Source of the DNA: Paramecium octaurelia
Lineage: Eukaryota > Ciliophora > Oligohymenophorea > Peniculida > Parameciidae
DNA length: 64,000 nucleotides
Direction of reading: 5' to 3'
Assembly (NCBI GenBank): GCA_905182995.1
Contig: CAJJDP010000022.1
Span: 195,488 to 259,487, forward strand
Position 1 is the first letter of the stretch, and each line of letters opens with the position of its first letter. Positions 1 through 11,525 of the stretch are shown here, in pieces. Made by a program: the position numbers and the translations under genes. Below the pieces are notes generated by a model. It searched no databases. It had not been told where the DNA came from and worked only from the letters and a program-made list of their open reading frames with translations.

Positions 1-77
1 CTTCAGATCTTGGAAAAGTGCTTATTGTGTTTAAGTCTTCGGTTTTGCATGTAACATTTTATTTTAATTAAATATAA

Positions 78-1686
78 TCAGGAATGATGAGTTTTACATG
101 GCGCCTTTTCATAATCTAAGATGTTGCGCATTAAATATGAGACCGTCGGACACTCATCCACTTGAATATCACAAATATACTTACTTGAATCGTAGGTGTC
201 ACTTTGAATACTGAATCTTTTGGTTTATGATTTACTTGCTTCGCCATCACTGGCTTCCTTCAATTCAATGATTGTTTTTAGTGTTGGTAACCCTTAACGT
301 TAATTGTGTGGTTTCGCTTTCTGCTTAGCATTTACAAACCATTGATGCGTAAGGGCGTCTGACAAAGAACAATTTGACAATAACTTTTTTATCAGATCCA
401 ATTGACTCGATGAAAAGACGTGTACAAACTATTAATCTGGAGTCTTCATCTCTAAATAAAATATTAATATTCAACATGTCAAGACCTCGATGGTTTCATC
501 AATCAACTCATATTTTATTACCAACTCCTTCATGTACTTCAAAAACAATTTGTAAGGGTCACTTTTTCGCTATTATTATTAATGTGCATACTTTCAAATC
601 TTAGTTTATTTTAGTATAAAATGTAATGATATAAAGTAGAACTCCTAATTGGTAGAGATCAGAATGTATCCCAGGAGTTTAATTTTCTTCAAAACCACTC
701 CAATAGTACTTGTTCAGATTGACCCATTTCAAGTATTCACTTATGTCCTCTCCCTATTTAAAAGGCTATCGAATGAATTAATTCTTATACATAGTATATA
801 AATCCGATTACTGCAATCTCTAAGGATTGACTTTCTCTATTGATTAATATATTTAATGCATTGATATTTCCGTGATATGCCTAGTGTTCATTCAGATAGC
901 GTAACAATAGTAGGATTTAGTAGATCAACTAAATTTATATATATTCTAATCATACTGTAGCAACCTAAACCTCCATAAATTAAATGTTCTCTAATAAGAA
1001 ATTAAACACTGGTTCGCCTTCGAACCTTTCTGTAATCATGACATAGTTGTTGGTGTCCTCGTAGATCCTCTTAATTTTGAGTATTGAATGATTCTTGCTC
1101 TCGTGCAACAAGCCAAAAGTGTGTTCTAGATAGGGTTGCTATTTGTTGATGATGTAGGCAGAAAACTATTGTCGGTTCTGGGATTCATAGATTTTGTTAC
1201 CTTTTTCTTGATGATGGAGTAGAAGTCCTGGAATAACTGTTCCTGTAGACGATATTTGACTAGTAAGTTTTTCATGATACAAAATTGCTTAATCTAATTG
1301 TACCAATGTTTCTGGATATCGAAACTGCTGAAGAAGAGCATAATGTCATTGCCCAGGAGGAGGAGGTAACACTTTTTATTATTGTGAATCAGTTGTTTCC
1401 TCTTGATCTAATATTGAGAGAGCTGTATGTAATGAGTGTCGATTTTAAGAACATTGGGAAACAAAGTGCATTACTCTTTGATTATCACTCCGTCGAACAT
1501 CACAGTTAGATTCTGGTTCAGAAGGATTTATGTGAGTCTGGGTTGATGATTCCATTCCTTTTGGTGTTGAGGGGCGATTAAACTCAAGGCCAGATTCTTG
1601 AATTCGTTGTAGTCGAAGTTGTCCTCGTGTCGATGTCCATATTCATTGGTATTTGTCCTTGGGGATCTGGTCATATAGTTCTGCAT
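78..1686 (-). CDS. PH-domain protein with a catalytically degenerate protein kinase domain (pseudokinase)
   Basis: Read in the ciliate code as about 491 residues over six exons; introns at 1166-1200, 929-955, 766-790, 570-591 and 452-475. Residues around 60-140 end in FFSSFDIQKHWYNQI, which resembles the C-terminal helix of a PH domain. Residues from about 150 to 430 follow a kinase: hinge EDTNNYVMITE, LIYQILLLLRYLNEH, SDLYQLGVLLY and the subdomain XI motif ALTHQWF. The catalytic sites are changed: HGNINALN stands where HRDLKPEN is expected, VIGF where DFG is expected, and the VAIK lysine is not seen (FSAYIINK). I infer a scaffold or regulatory role rather than phosphotransfer. The intron at 452-475 starts GTT, unusual here. 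Stop is TGA at 78-80. The start (ATG at 1684-1686) lies 8 bp from the divergent gene downstream. Confidence 0.75.
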
Positions 1687-1694
1687 TTTAATTA

Positions 1695-2178
1695 ATGTTT
1701 ATTTGTTGTGGAAAGAAATAAAAAATTGAAATTGCAAACTTGAGATCGCAGCCGTTGCAGAGTGTGAAGATGCAATTGCAGGAGGACAGCATCGATGCCA
1801 AATTCGAATTTCACTTAGATGTATTGAAATAGCATAGATTGGTAGAAATTCTAATGGAAATTGATTCGGGATGCAACAGGGGAAGAGTTGGTCAGACAAT
1901 AATAGAAATAGAAGGAGAAGGAGCGATTGAAATTGGAATAGCAGCAGAAGTTGTAGAAGGAAGATGAGGAATTGCAGAGGTTACAGAGTTAAATTGAATA
2001 ACAAACATTTGTTTAAAAGGAGAAGAAGTAATTGCATGATTAATTGAATGATCTTTTCACGAAGTTGAAAAAGGACTATTTGATCACTTAGATCAAGAAT
2101 GAATTGCTGAAGAAGATGATAGAAGATGATAAAAAACAGATGGGCGAAATTACAAACTACGAGTTTGCTAAAAGTTGA
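1695..2178 (+). CDS. Small coiled-coil protein, function unknown
   Basis: About 152 residues from ATG 1695 to TGA 2176-2178 with one 25-nt intron at 1821-1845. Removing the intron joins HLD to KFQWKLI and opens the frame. The C-terminal two thirds is rich in Gln, Lys and Glu with heptad-like leucines (runs such as KEDEELQRLQSQIEQQ), so a coiled coil is likely. Many glutamines are TAA or TAG. A second in-frame ATG at 1770 is a possible alternative start and would leave a longer promoter gap to the divergent kinase-like gene. I do not recognise the family. Confidence 0.7.
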
Positions 2179-2334
2179 ATTCGTTTTATTTTATATTATA
2201 AAACTTAGAAATCTAACATAATTTAAGAAATTGAGAAGCGAACACATAGTATTAAATATGAACAGAGAATAAAATAATTTCTTGCTTTATTTTCAGAATC
2301 GTGATGTTCATATATATAAATTTTATTAAAAGAT

Positions 2335-4345
2335 ATGAATAAATAACGCAAGACACAATTGGAGGAATTGCAAGAGAAGGAGAGTAGCTTTGGTAGAGTG
2401 TTCAAAGTGGCTGGTCCATGTAATTGCTGTTCATTAATTTAATAGTGGTCGTTGCAGAGAAGATGGCAGGAGCTAAGATGTTTGAGTTAGTGAAAGTAGG
2501 TTGGGACAAGTTGGTTGGTGAAATCATTAAATTAGAAGGAGATAATGCATCAATTCAATGTTATGAAGATACATGTACTCAAATTACGTAACTATGATTA
2601 GCTGGTTTGACAGTGGGCGATCCTGTGATGAGAACAAAGTCTCCTCTTTCAGTCGAACTCGGACCAGGTAATAATGACTACATATCTAGGTATTTTGACC
2701 TAAATTTTCGATGGAATTTAAAGACCATTATAAGTTATTGCAGAATAATCAGCTTCCATTTTTGTACCTAGAGGTGTCGATATTCCAGCACTCGATCAAG
2801 ATAGAATCTGGGAATTCAAACCATCTTCATTAATTAAAGTCGGTTCAATGATCTCCGGAGGTGACATCTATGGATCAGTCTTTGAGAACAATCTTTTTGA
2901 TGAGCACAAGATCTTGACAGCTCCCAGAGTCCAAGGCAGAGTCACTTACATTGCACCTGAGGGCAATTATACACTAAAAGACAAAGTTCTAGAAGTAGAA
3001 TTGGATGGCAAAAAACATCAATATGGAATGAGTCATTTCTGGCCTGTCAGACAACCCAGACCCATCATTGAGAAATTGTAAGGTAATACACCACTCCTTA
3101 CTGGATAAAGAGTGCTTGATGCACTCTATCCTTCAGTCCTGGGAGGTACTTGTTGTATTCCAGGTGCCTTCGGATGCGGTAAGACTTGTATCTCGCAGGC
3201 ACTCTCTAAATATTCCAATTCTGAATGTATCATTTACGTTGGATGTGGAGAAAGAGGAAATGAAATGGCTGAAGTGCTAAGTGAATTCCCAGAATTGACC
3301 ATTCAAATGAAGGGCAAGGAAGAAAACATTATGTAACGTACTTGTTTGGTTGCTAACACTTCCAATATGCCAGTCGCTGCCAGAGAAGCCTCCATTTACA
3401 CAGGAATCACATTGGCAGAATATTTCAGAGATATGGGTTTCAATGTGTCTATGATGGCTGATTCCACTTCCAGATGGGCAGAAGCCTTGAGAGAAATCTC
3501 TGGTAGATTGGCAGAAATGCCTGCAGATCAAGGTTATCCTGCTTATTTGGCATCTAAACTCGCACAATTCTACGAAAGAGCTGGAAGAGTCAGGTGCAGA
3601 GGTTCACCTGACAGAGAAGGATCCATTACTATTGTCGGTGCTGTCTCACCTCCAGGAGGAGTAACTTATTATTTCTTATCATTCCTAGGATTTCACAGAT
3701 CCTGTTACTACTGCCACTCTTACAATTGTCTAAGTCTTTTGGGGATTAGATAAGAAATTGGCACAAAGAAAACATTTCCCATCTGTCAATTGGACCATTT
3801 CCAATTCCAATTATGAAAAAATATTAGAACCATATTTCAATGCCTTTGATCCAGAGTTTTCTCATTTGAGAGTTATGTTCAAATAGATCCTACATGAAGA
3901 ATCAGAATTGAATGAAATTGTCCAATTGGTCGGTAGAGACTCTCTTTCAGAAGATCAAAAATTGTCTTTGGAAGTAACACATTACCATAATCTACTTAGA
4001 TTGCTAAAATTATCAGAGAAGATTTCTTATAATAAGATGCTTTCAGTAAATATGATTACAATTGTCCACTTTATAAAACTATTGGTATGATGAGATGCAT
4101 CGTTTCCTTTTTTGAATGTGGTAAAAAGGCCATTCTTGAATCCTCAGGAGATGCTAAAATTACTTGGAATATCATATTGAATTAAACTAAGCCACAATTT
4201 GTCAAGTTATCCTAAATGAAATTTGAAGTATAACCTTATTATATTATTATAGGATCCAAAATAACCAAAATAAGAATTAATGAATTATTTCACTAAATTT
4301 GTTGATGAAATTAAGTCAGCATTTAGAAATTTAACAGATAAATGA
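2335..4345 (+). CDS. V-type proton ATPase catalytic subunit A
   Basis: Catalytic A subunit of the vacuolar H+-ATPase, which hydrolyses ATP in the V1 head to drive proton pumping into acidic compartments. Six introns (2420-2445, 2575-2601, 2668-2689, 3661-3688, 3974-3999, 4228-4252) leave 618 residues, matching the usual length of about 617. The Walker A loop is GAFGCGKT, followed by [14 protein letters not shown], and [20 protein letters not shown] and PPGGDFTDPVT are typical of this family. The 27-nt intron at 2575-2601 contains an in-frame TGA and its removal restores SGLTVGDPV. The start MNKQRKTQ is the first ATG in frame. Identification is secure; only exact splice edges are inferred. Confidence 0.95.
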
Positions 4346-4761
4346 GTATTATTAACATTACATAAACAATTATTATTCTATTATTTTTCTATTCTTAAAT
4401 GTATAAATCAAAAAATTTAATCTACCTAGAAAATACCCTACTTATCTCTTTCAAATAAAATAAAATTTAGTTATTTATTTTGATCCTTCTTACATTTTCA
4501 CATTCTAACTAAAATTATTAATGTTTATAAAGTATTGAAAAATAACTTCAAAGATTGAGCTGAATGCTAATATTTTTAATAAGACAAAATCAAATTCAAA
4601 AATAAAAAAACTTAAAATAACTTTTAATTTAAATTAACTACTTACTCATTCCACTCATATTCATTTTAATTATATATATGAATCAGCGATAATTTATTAA
4701 ATATAATGAGATTCATAATCATTTTACATTGTTCCTATAACTATTACAACTATATTTAATT
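4346..4761. other. Intergenic, AT-rich
   Basis: Space between the V-ATPase gene and the convergent small gene. I see no convincing coding frame, RNA gene or repeat in it. Confidence 0.5.
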
Positions 4762-5202
4762 TCAAACATCATCAAATCTAACCTTCTTTTAATTCTAATT
4801 TAAATGAGCCTTATTGTGAAATATACTATATTTTGTTTCTTTCTTCAAGATAGTCTTTTTAGATTCTAATGAAATAATTTCATAAGAATCATTCTTTACT
4901 GGTATGTCTTTTATAGCATTTTCTGATAATTCAATTGAATTTACTCTATCCAGATCTCCAGTTAATACCTATATTATTAATGTACTTGCTGCCATTCTAT
5001 TATATTCCTTTCCAGTATCGTCTATGATATATGATTATTAATTTTAATAGGATTGTTTTCTCTTATCTTGCTTATTTTAATCATTACTGCTTAAGGAAGG
5101 GTTTTTATATAATATTCCAATTTTCTTCTTTTATTTATTTTTTTATTGCAACAATAACTCTACTTTTTCATCCCCTTAAGCTAAACAACAACTTGATCCC
5201 AT
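4762..5202 (-). CDS. Small protein with N-terminal MGSSCC lipidation signal, function unknown
   Basis: Intronless frame of 146 residues from ATG 5200-5202 to TGA 4762-4764. It starts MGSSCCLAQGDEK. Gly2 and the adjacent cysteines form a classical N-myristoylation plus palmitoylation signal, so membrane anchoring is inferred. The rest is polar and Lys/Gln-rich, with a better-structured centre (ASTLIIQVLTGDLDRVNS) and a basic tail ending VRFDDV. The composition clearly differs from the surrounding AT-rich DNA. No known domain is recognised. Confidence 0.7.
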
Positions 5203-5389
5203 TATGTTTTATATTAAAATAATTTATATTTCCCTCTATTGAAATTTCTATTGGAAATATCAAAACTCTGCAATAAAAAACATATTTTTATATATACACA
5301 GTATGACATTCTAAAAAAGAAAATATTAATAAAAATATACTAAAATCTAAAAATTTAGCTATTCTTGAATATAATTGCTATACAAAAAT

Positions 5390-5890
5390 AATAAAAAAAT
5401 GCCCCTTTTTTCCCTTAAAAAAATACTAAAATTACTTTATCCTTATATTTTAAGACGAATCACTCTGAACGAGTCCATTTATATATAATTTAGTTCTAAA
5501 TTCGGCTGATCTATTCATGATTATAACAATCATAATTTTAGTATTTCCTTCAGGGGGAAATAAGGTTTGTATCTCCAAGTCCAATTTAGCATACTTGAGT
5601 CCTCAATTCACTTAATATAACCTTAGGTTAGTTAAAAAAACAAAATTTTTTCCAAAAAAATATTCTCTCATTTAAAATCTAATAGTTGAATAACGCTTTA
5701 AAAGCAAAAGTATGAAGCTTCAATTTTCTATTGCTGATTCAAGAATAAAATTTCTATTGATCTTTGAAAACATTGAATCAAATATTATTTAAGAATGAAG
5801 CAAATTTGATTATATTATATGCTTATTTCCCAGACCCCAGGTTTACAATGTACTAAATCGTTTTAGTCGAGGAATATCACCTAGAGTATG
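5390..5890 (-). pseudogene. Possible decayed coding sequence
   Basis: The minus strand has protein-like stretches in different frames: one reading IPRLKRFSTLQTWGLGNKH, a second with PKVILSELRTQ, and a third reading YAKLDLEIQTLFPPEGNTK. They follow each other in order but no GTA...TAG intron joins them, and TGA codons interrupt each frame. This could be a frameshifted gene remnant. With only one stop codon in the code, long chance frames are common in AT-rich DNA, so confidence is low. Confidence 0.25.
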
Positions 5891-6045
5891 AAAAAATACA
5901 TATTTAGTTAAAAATACAATAAATCCTATCAATTCTCACGTTATTTTCTTATAAATATTAAGTCACATAACTTAAATCACTCAAGTTTGAGTTTATACAG
6001 ATCATTATATATGTAAGTGAATAGAAAATGACTAGAATTCTACAA

Positions 6046-6261
6046 TCATCCTATTATTAATATAACGACTATTTATTCATTTTCAATATAAAATAAATCC
6101 TTAAAGTATATAAAATTTTTTATATATTAAAATAATTTATAACTCATTTACAAAAAATTATTCTTTGCATCATTTGCCTTTTTCTATTAATCAGTCCTTT
6201 TTATATCTGGTTTTCTCAATATTTTATATTTATAATTGGATATCTTAATCCTCTTGAGCAT
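6046..6261 (-). CDS. Candidate small basic protein
   Basis: Intronless frame of 71 residues from ATG 6259-6261 to TGA 6046-6048. The N-terminal half (MLKRIKISNYKYKILRKPD) is rich in Lys and Arg; the second half is AT-driven Ile/Phe/Tyr sequence and looks less like protein. It may be a chance frame. No family recognised. Confidence 0.25.
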
Positions 6262-6459
6262 CAATTATCGATTTCTCTCATTAAACTGACAAATTTTTAT
6301 TTCAACTTAATACCTAATTAATTATGTATAAAATAGAAAAGAAAAGAGTTCTTTAAGTTGGTTGATTAATTTTAATATAGGAAGTTAATTATAATATAAA
6401 TATCTTATTTGGTCAAATATTACTTTAACATAATGAATTATTTTAATTTCAATAATTTA

Positions 6460-6633
6460 TCATGAAAAGTAAATTTTTTATTCTTCTTATTTTTATTCTA
6501 TGGTTTTATTTTTTATATTTGCAGCCCATTTTCCAAGATCTTTTAGATACTCCATTCTAAGTTGTTGTTACCTATCGGGATTAAATCTTTTAGCTGTTGT
6601 GGTTGTAATTCCCCAATAAAAATGAGAATGCAT
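6460..6633 (-). CDS. Candidate small protein, 57 residues
   Basis: Frame from ATG 6631-6633 to TGA 6460-6462, starting MHSHFYWGITTTTAKRFN and continuing with RMEYLKDLGKWAANIKN. The mix of Trp, Gly, Arg and Asp and the locally higher GC suggest real coding. A second frame across the same bases starts at an ATG near 6679 and is also open, so the exact 5' end is uncertain; an upstream exon spliced through a short intron is possible. Function unknown. Confidence 0.45.
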
Positions 6634-7021
6634 GGAGAACTTGAAGAGTTAGGTTCTAATGTATACTCTTAAGAATACATATAATTTATATAATAAAAAT
6701 TATAATAGACAATTTAATTCAATTATATTCCTTCAAACCTGTTTTATTTAATATATTTTCAAGTGTTCAACAGAATCATTAATATTAGAACTTTAAATAA
6801 TAAAAATACTTTTTAATGAAAAAGTGATAAGACACTTAAGGGAATAAGTTATATTTCATCTACTACATTAATGTGAGGTATTAGGAAGATCAGAATAATG
6901 AAAATAAAAAGCAATAAAATAAAATTAATATTTCTATATAGAGCATAAAAGGTTGTAAAATGTCAAAGAATTTTAAAAGGATGTTATTGCAATAATAATT
7001 ATAATCAATACTAGATTCTAT

Positions 7022-7497
7022 TCATTCATTTAAAACCATTTTGGATAACTTTCGTAATTCCTACATATATAAATCTGTAGCCGCATAGCTTTATCCTTTT
7101 AACGCTCTGGCTAAATCCTAAATTATTTCGACAGCCACGATTTCATTTAGAGTTTTTTTGGGTATATTCAGACTAAATAATAGTTAAACCAACTCATATA
7201 CCTAGAATTAACATTACCCATATCAATACTAGATCTTTGAAATGACAATCTACCTGGAGAGTGCTTGGAGTATTGCTTAATTCGTATTGGAGATTATTAT
7301 TATGAATTTTTCTATGCTTTTGGTGATTAACTATTTCTGAAAATGGATTGATGAGGATTCAATTAAGGTTCCTTAGCCTTTTGAAGTACAGTTTTTTGGT
7401 TGTCAAATTTGGAGGAAAACTTCTCTCTAACATCCTTTCTGAACATATCCAACTCTGCATATTTCTGATTGGTCAAAATAAAGGATCCCTAATGCAT
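7022..7497 (-). CDS. Hypothetical protein, 148 residues
   Basis: Starts at ATG 7495-7497 (MHQGSFILTNQKYAELD) and ends at TGA 7022-7024, with one 29-nt intron at 7173-7201 whose removal keeps the frame open. The N-terminal part is polar with many Ser, Gln and Lys and short basic runs (RIKQYSKHSPGRLSF), suggesting a disordered tail. The C-terminal 50 residues look like amphipathic helix (EIIQDLARALKGQSY, LYMQELRKLSKMV). No family recognised. Confidence 0.7.
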
Positions 7498-7801
7498 AGT
7501 TTAATAATAATATATAAATATATTAACAGATAAATATATTATTTATTTTTAAGTAATGGACAAAGGTATAATGTGGAGTCAATGCGAGTAATTTGCACTC
7601 GTATTGTTAAACAAATCAAAGGTGGAGAAATGATTAAATAGAATCAATTAATTTCATAAAATTTATGTAAATTTGTAATAATACATTGAGGCGATAAAAG
7701 TTCTTGATTCACTAAGCTGATTTCAATTAAATATAAGTTAAGTATGAGGTGCAAAGGTATTTTAAAGGGAATTAAGAAATTCGTTTTTATTAATTTCTAA
7801 A

Positions 7802-8905
7802 ATGAAAATAGCATTGATTCTGGTTGCAGCAACCTTAGTTTCTGCATCATCAATTTCACCATATTCTAAATTGAACTATTCAAAATAAAGATCAATAAGT
7901 GCTGTTCTAACTGAGGTAGAGGCTAAACTACAAAATAATTCTCCATTGAATTCAATTCTCAATGTTCTAAAATAATTCAAAGATGCAGTTAATGTTGAGT
8001 AAGTAAATCATGATGAAATCTACCTTCTGCAAGATAATGAATGTTATTCAGAATTTGATTTTAGAAGCAAAGAAGTAGAGGATGCTTCTAATGTTGTGAG
8101 AGATTCAACAGCCTAACTGAATGTGTGTAAGACCTCTAAAATTAGAACCACTAATTAATAAGAAGTTAATTAATAATAATTATTCACATATCAAGAACAT
8201 TTGACATTAATTCTTGCAACTGCTGAAAGCGAATAAGGATATTTCAAAAAAAGAGGAAGAGACTATGAAGACTCTCTTCATGCTATTGACGAAGCACTTG
8301 ACATCTTATCAGGTATTGCTAATGGCAAAAGGAGCTTTGCTGAGTTAAGCAGTGTAAGTAAATCAATGCTATAGACATCATTCAATATTTAGAAAACTTT
8401 CAATTATGCTCCAATCTTTTATGCTTTTTCATAATTAGCATCACAATAAGATTTAGTTGACCCAAGTTAAATTGAGAGAGTTGAATAATTGTTACTCTAG
8501 TTGAGAGAAAATATCAATGACACCTACAATGAATTTACAGTTTCAAATGCTGCTTCAGTTGCTGCTTTTAATGATTAGAAAGATAGAATCAATATTATCT
8601 TAAATAGATTAGCAAATTAAGAAGAAAGATTGCAAGATAAATTAGATCATTTAAATTAATGCATTGGAACTTAATCAGCAATTGTTTAAGCAGCATCAAC
8701 AAAGTTAGAGAGAAATCAATAACTATGGGATCAAGCAGTTGCATTATGCAATACTTTCGAAATAGAATACTACAGTGCCACAAGAGCTAGGAGATCTGAA
8801 CTTAGATTGATTACTGAATTAGAGGACCATGTTAACGAAAGGTTTGGAGTAATCAAATAAAAAAAACCACATAAATTAGTGAGATATGCAAAGCTGAAAT
8901 ATTGA
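7802..8905 (+). CDS. Trichocyst matrix protein (TMP) family precursor
   Basis: Intronless reading gives 367 residues from ATG 7802 to TGA 8903-8905. It begins with a signal peptide, MKIALILVAATLVSAS, and then shows the Paramecium TMP pattern: a cleavable pro-region, then long helical segments with heptad repeats and few cysteines (for example EVEAKLQNNSPLNSILNVL, LQDKLDHLNQCIGTQSA). TMPs are proteolytically processed and crystallise in trichocysts, the secretory organelles that shoot out on stimulation. A GTA...TAG stretch of 21 nt near 8354-8374 could be read either as coding or as an intron; I keep it as coding because the frame is open. Confidence 0.85.
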
Positions 8906-9092
8906 TTAATATTCATATAATGATTATGAAGAATACATTTTCCACATTCAAGAACCTCAGGAAGGTCTTCTCTTTAAATTATGTATTTACAGAATATTGA
9001 TTTTTTTCTATATTATGTATTATAGCTGAAATACTTCAGGAGCATTCTTTTTTTAAAATAAATAATTATAGAAAATAAAACATTGTACATAA

Positions 9093-10271
9093 ATGGCAGA
9101 CACTTAAACTCCTGATGATATTAGTAGAGTCATACCCATTAATCCTTAATATCAAGTGCCTAATGCAGTTCAGAATCAAATGTAGATTCCAAACCAAATT
9201 CCACAAATGTAATAGCCTCCACAATAAACATATGTTGTATATGCTCCTTAGATGTACTAACCAAGACCATAATTTAATCTTAATCAAGTTCAACCCATAC
9301 AATACCCACAATTTCAACATCCTCAACACATGGTCCCACCTTAATAACAACCATACTTACCATACCAATAATAACCTTAGATGATGTAACCATTAATTCC
9401 CCCTCTTAAGTAAGAAGAATCCCTAAAGCATGATTCCTTAAGATTGGCCGGAAAATTAGAAAGAAGGTTTTTCAACTTACAGGTTCTATCCTTTTTCCTT
9501 CTTTTCTAAGCCTTCGCTTTGATTCTATGTTGTAGTTCTTATCACAATGGCTTTATTGAATTCTAGTATCACCTTTACGGTAGTTTCAAGGTTCCCTTTT
9601 ACATTTTCACAGTGATAATGGCACTTTCACTATTATACTCTTACACAGCATCAAAGAAATTAAAAAACACTTCAACTAGCAAAATTCTTTGTGCAGTTTA
9701 TGGATTATCATATGGTTTCTTTATTTAAGCTTTGTATTCCTCCACTTATTCATATTACTATTATTATCAAAGTGGAAGTAGCTATCACTTTTTGGAATCA
9801 AATGGTGGTGATGAGATAGTTATTATCGTGTTTAGTTTCATCAATCTTGAAGTTCTGTCGCTATTTACATACGCTATGTAAGAATTAGACCAATTGAGCT
9901 TTAAAAGTATAATATCATTATTATCATTAGAATCCTTCTGGTATATAATGATACCATCAATTACTTATGGTGGAATCCTGTTTTCTCTCTATTATTCATA
10001 TGGTATATTGTGTGGAATCATCAGTTTTTCAATTGCATTTGGATTCTATTTGCAATTCATCCTTTCTAGAATGATTCAGTCAACTAAGGTATTAATTTAT
10101 TTTATGAATATCCTTTAGTTTAACTTGAGATCCGATGACGGCAAATATGCAGCTGTTCTCCTAAGCTTTTTAATTCTGGTTCCATTCTTTGATATTGGAT
10201 TGAACAAAAGTGACGAAATGGTGTAGGAATCCTAGAGCTAAAACAATTAGTAAAAAAATAATATACAATGA
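9093..10271 (+). CDS. Multi-pass membrane protein with Pro/Gln/Tyr-rich N-terminal tail (tandem copy A)
   Basis: 382 residues with one 30-nt intron at 10089-10118 that carries an in-frame TGA. Residues 1-110 are low-complexity and rich in Pro, Gln, Tyr and Met (for example PQFQHPQHMVPPQQQPYLPY). They are followed by about six or seven hydrophobic segments, such as VLSFFLLFQAFALILCC, YGGILFSLYYSYGILCGII and YAAVLLSFLILVPFF. The layout, a Pro/Gln-rich tail before about seven helices, resembles the TMBIM/LFG group, but I see no diagnostic residues, so I do not assign it. The next gene is a paralogue with the same layout and the same last-intron position. Confidence 0.75.
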
Positions 10272-10343
10272 GGAAAATCATAAAACAATATTCATAATTT
10301 ATATCACTTGCTTGTTATTCAATATTATTAATATATTTATCGA

Positions 10344-11444
10344 ATGACTTCACAATAATAGACATAAACCTTTGTTCCTATTGTATTATCTCAAGAAGAA
10401 TATAACCAAATTCTCAGCCAACCTGCCTAAATGCACCAATAACTACTGCAACAAATCTACTAAAAGAAATAATAACAAGCTTAGCCTCAACAACAACAAC
10501 AAGTGCATCCTTATTAATAATTTCAAGAATAAACTTTGAATTAGTCTTAAAACGCAGCTACCTTAATCAATATACCATAAATTCCTACTCATCCTAACCA
10601 ACCCGCTTATCTGTATTAGTAAGGAGTTTAACCTCTCCCACAATACGTATAATACTAATAACAGAATCCAAATTAAAATTTAAACATTAATCAAAATCCT
10701 TTACAACATAAATCTATTCAAAATGCTGGTAACTTAGAACTTAAATATTTTTATGAGTGGTCTACATATCTATTTATGTTTGAAATTTGTATTTCGCTCT
10801 TAATTAACACTTCATCTGCCTTTTTCAATTGGGAGTTGGTTACAAATAACTATTCCTGGAATAGTGAATTATGGGTAGTTTTAATATTATTTTTAATATT
10901 GAATTTATTCATTTTAACAAATCCATCCTATGTGACTCAAGTAAATTATCATTATTATTTTAGAAAAATAATCAAAAATGGCAGTATTGGATACATGTTA
11001 TTTTATACGTATTGCTAATGTAAGGTCTTCAAACAGCAGTATCAGGCAGTGCTACGGTTTTCTCTTGGAATACCAATTATTTCTATTACTTCTACCTTTT
11101 AATATGCGTTGAATTTATTTCAGTGAGATTTGCAATTAAGCGTCTTGGAGTGAAGAAGCCTATTCAAGAATATTTAGGTTACTTAATAGCTGCCCCAGTT
11201 GTTACTTTCTTTTTGGAGTTAATATGCCAAGATTATTTCTTTATTTATGCTCCTTTATTAATTTGGGTTATTTTTGTGGTACTAATTGGAGCTGGATAAA
11301 TTTTCATAATAAATAGGATAGTTTAAAAAGGATATGTAAGATTTTATTCTTATTTCTTAGAATAAATTTTAAACAAAAGATGTCTTTGCTATGGCCATAA
11401 GTTTTCCAATTTTATTGATGTGTCCTTTTTACGATGAGTTATGA
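10344..11444 (+). CDS. Multi-pass membrane protein with Pro/Gln-rich N-terminal tail (tandem copy B)
   Basis: About 350 residues from ATG 10344 to TGA 11442-11444. Residues 1-130 are Gln/Pro/Asn-rich; then hydrophobic segments such as WVVLILFLILNLFILT, FYYFYLLICVEFISV and LLIWVIFVVLIGAG. Intron 11336-11360 sits at the same place as the intron of copy A, just before the last helix (DVFAMAISFPILLMCPF). A second intron beginning near 11018 is required to keep the frame; it probably ends CAG (about 20 or 26 nt), so that junction is uncertain. It lies about 70 bp downstream of copy A on the same strand, consistent with tandem duplication. Confidence 0.7.
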
Positions 11445-11525
11445 TGATGAATGCTATAATATTTATAAGTTATAAGTTAGTTAGTATTAATGTAATATCA
11501 TATAGTTTAACAAAAAGAAATTTTA

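Noticed and set aside
3974-4090. Reading straight through the V-ATPase gene as a separate small protein ending near 4090
   Set aside because: The stretch contains a 26-nt intron at 3974-3999; splicing restores the conserved C-terminal sequence of subunit A.
9066-9384. Overlapping standard-code open frames on both strands (Leu- and Asn-rich)
   Set aside because: They are shadows of the Pro/Gln-rich tail of the membrane protein starting at 9093; the plus frame in the ciliate code is continuous with clear membrane segments.
9093-11444. Assignment of the tandem membrane proteins as Bax-inhibitor/TMBIM proteins
   Set aside because: The layout is similar but the conserved acidic pore residues and last-helix pattern are not seen.
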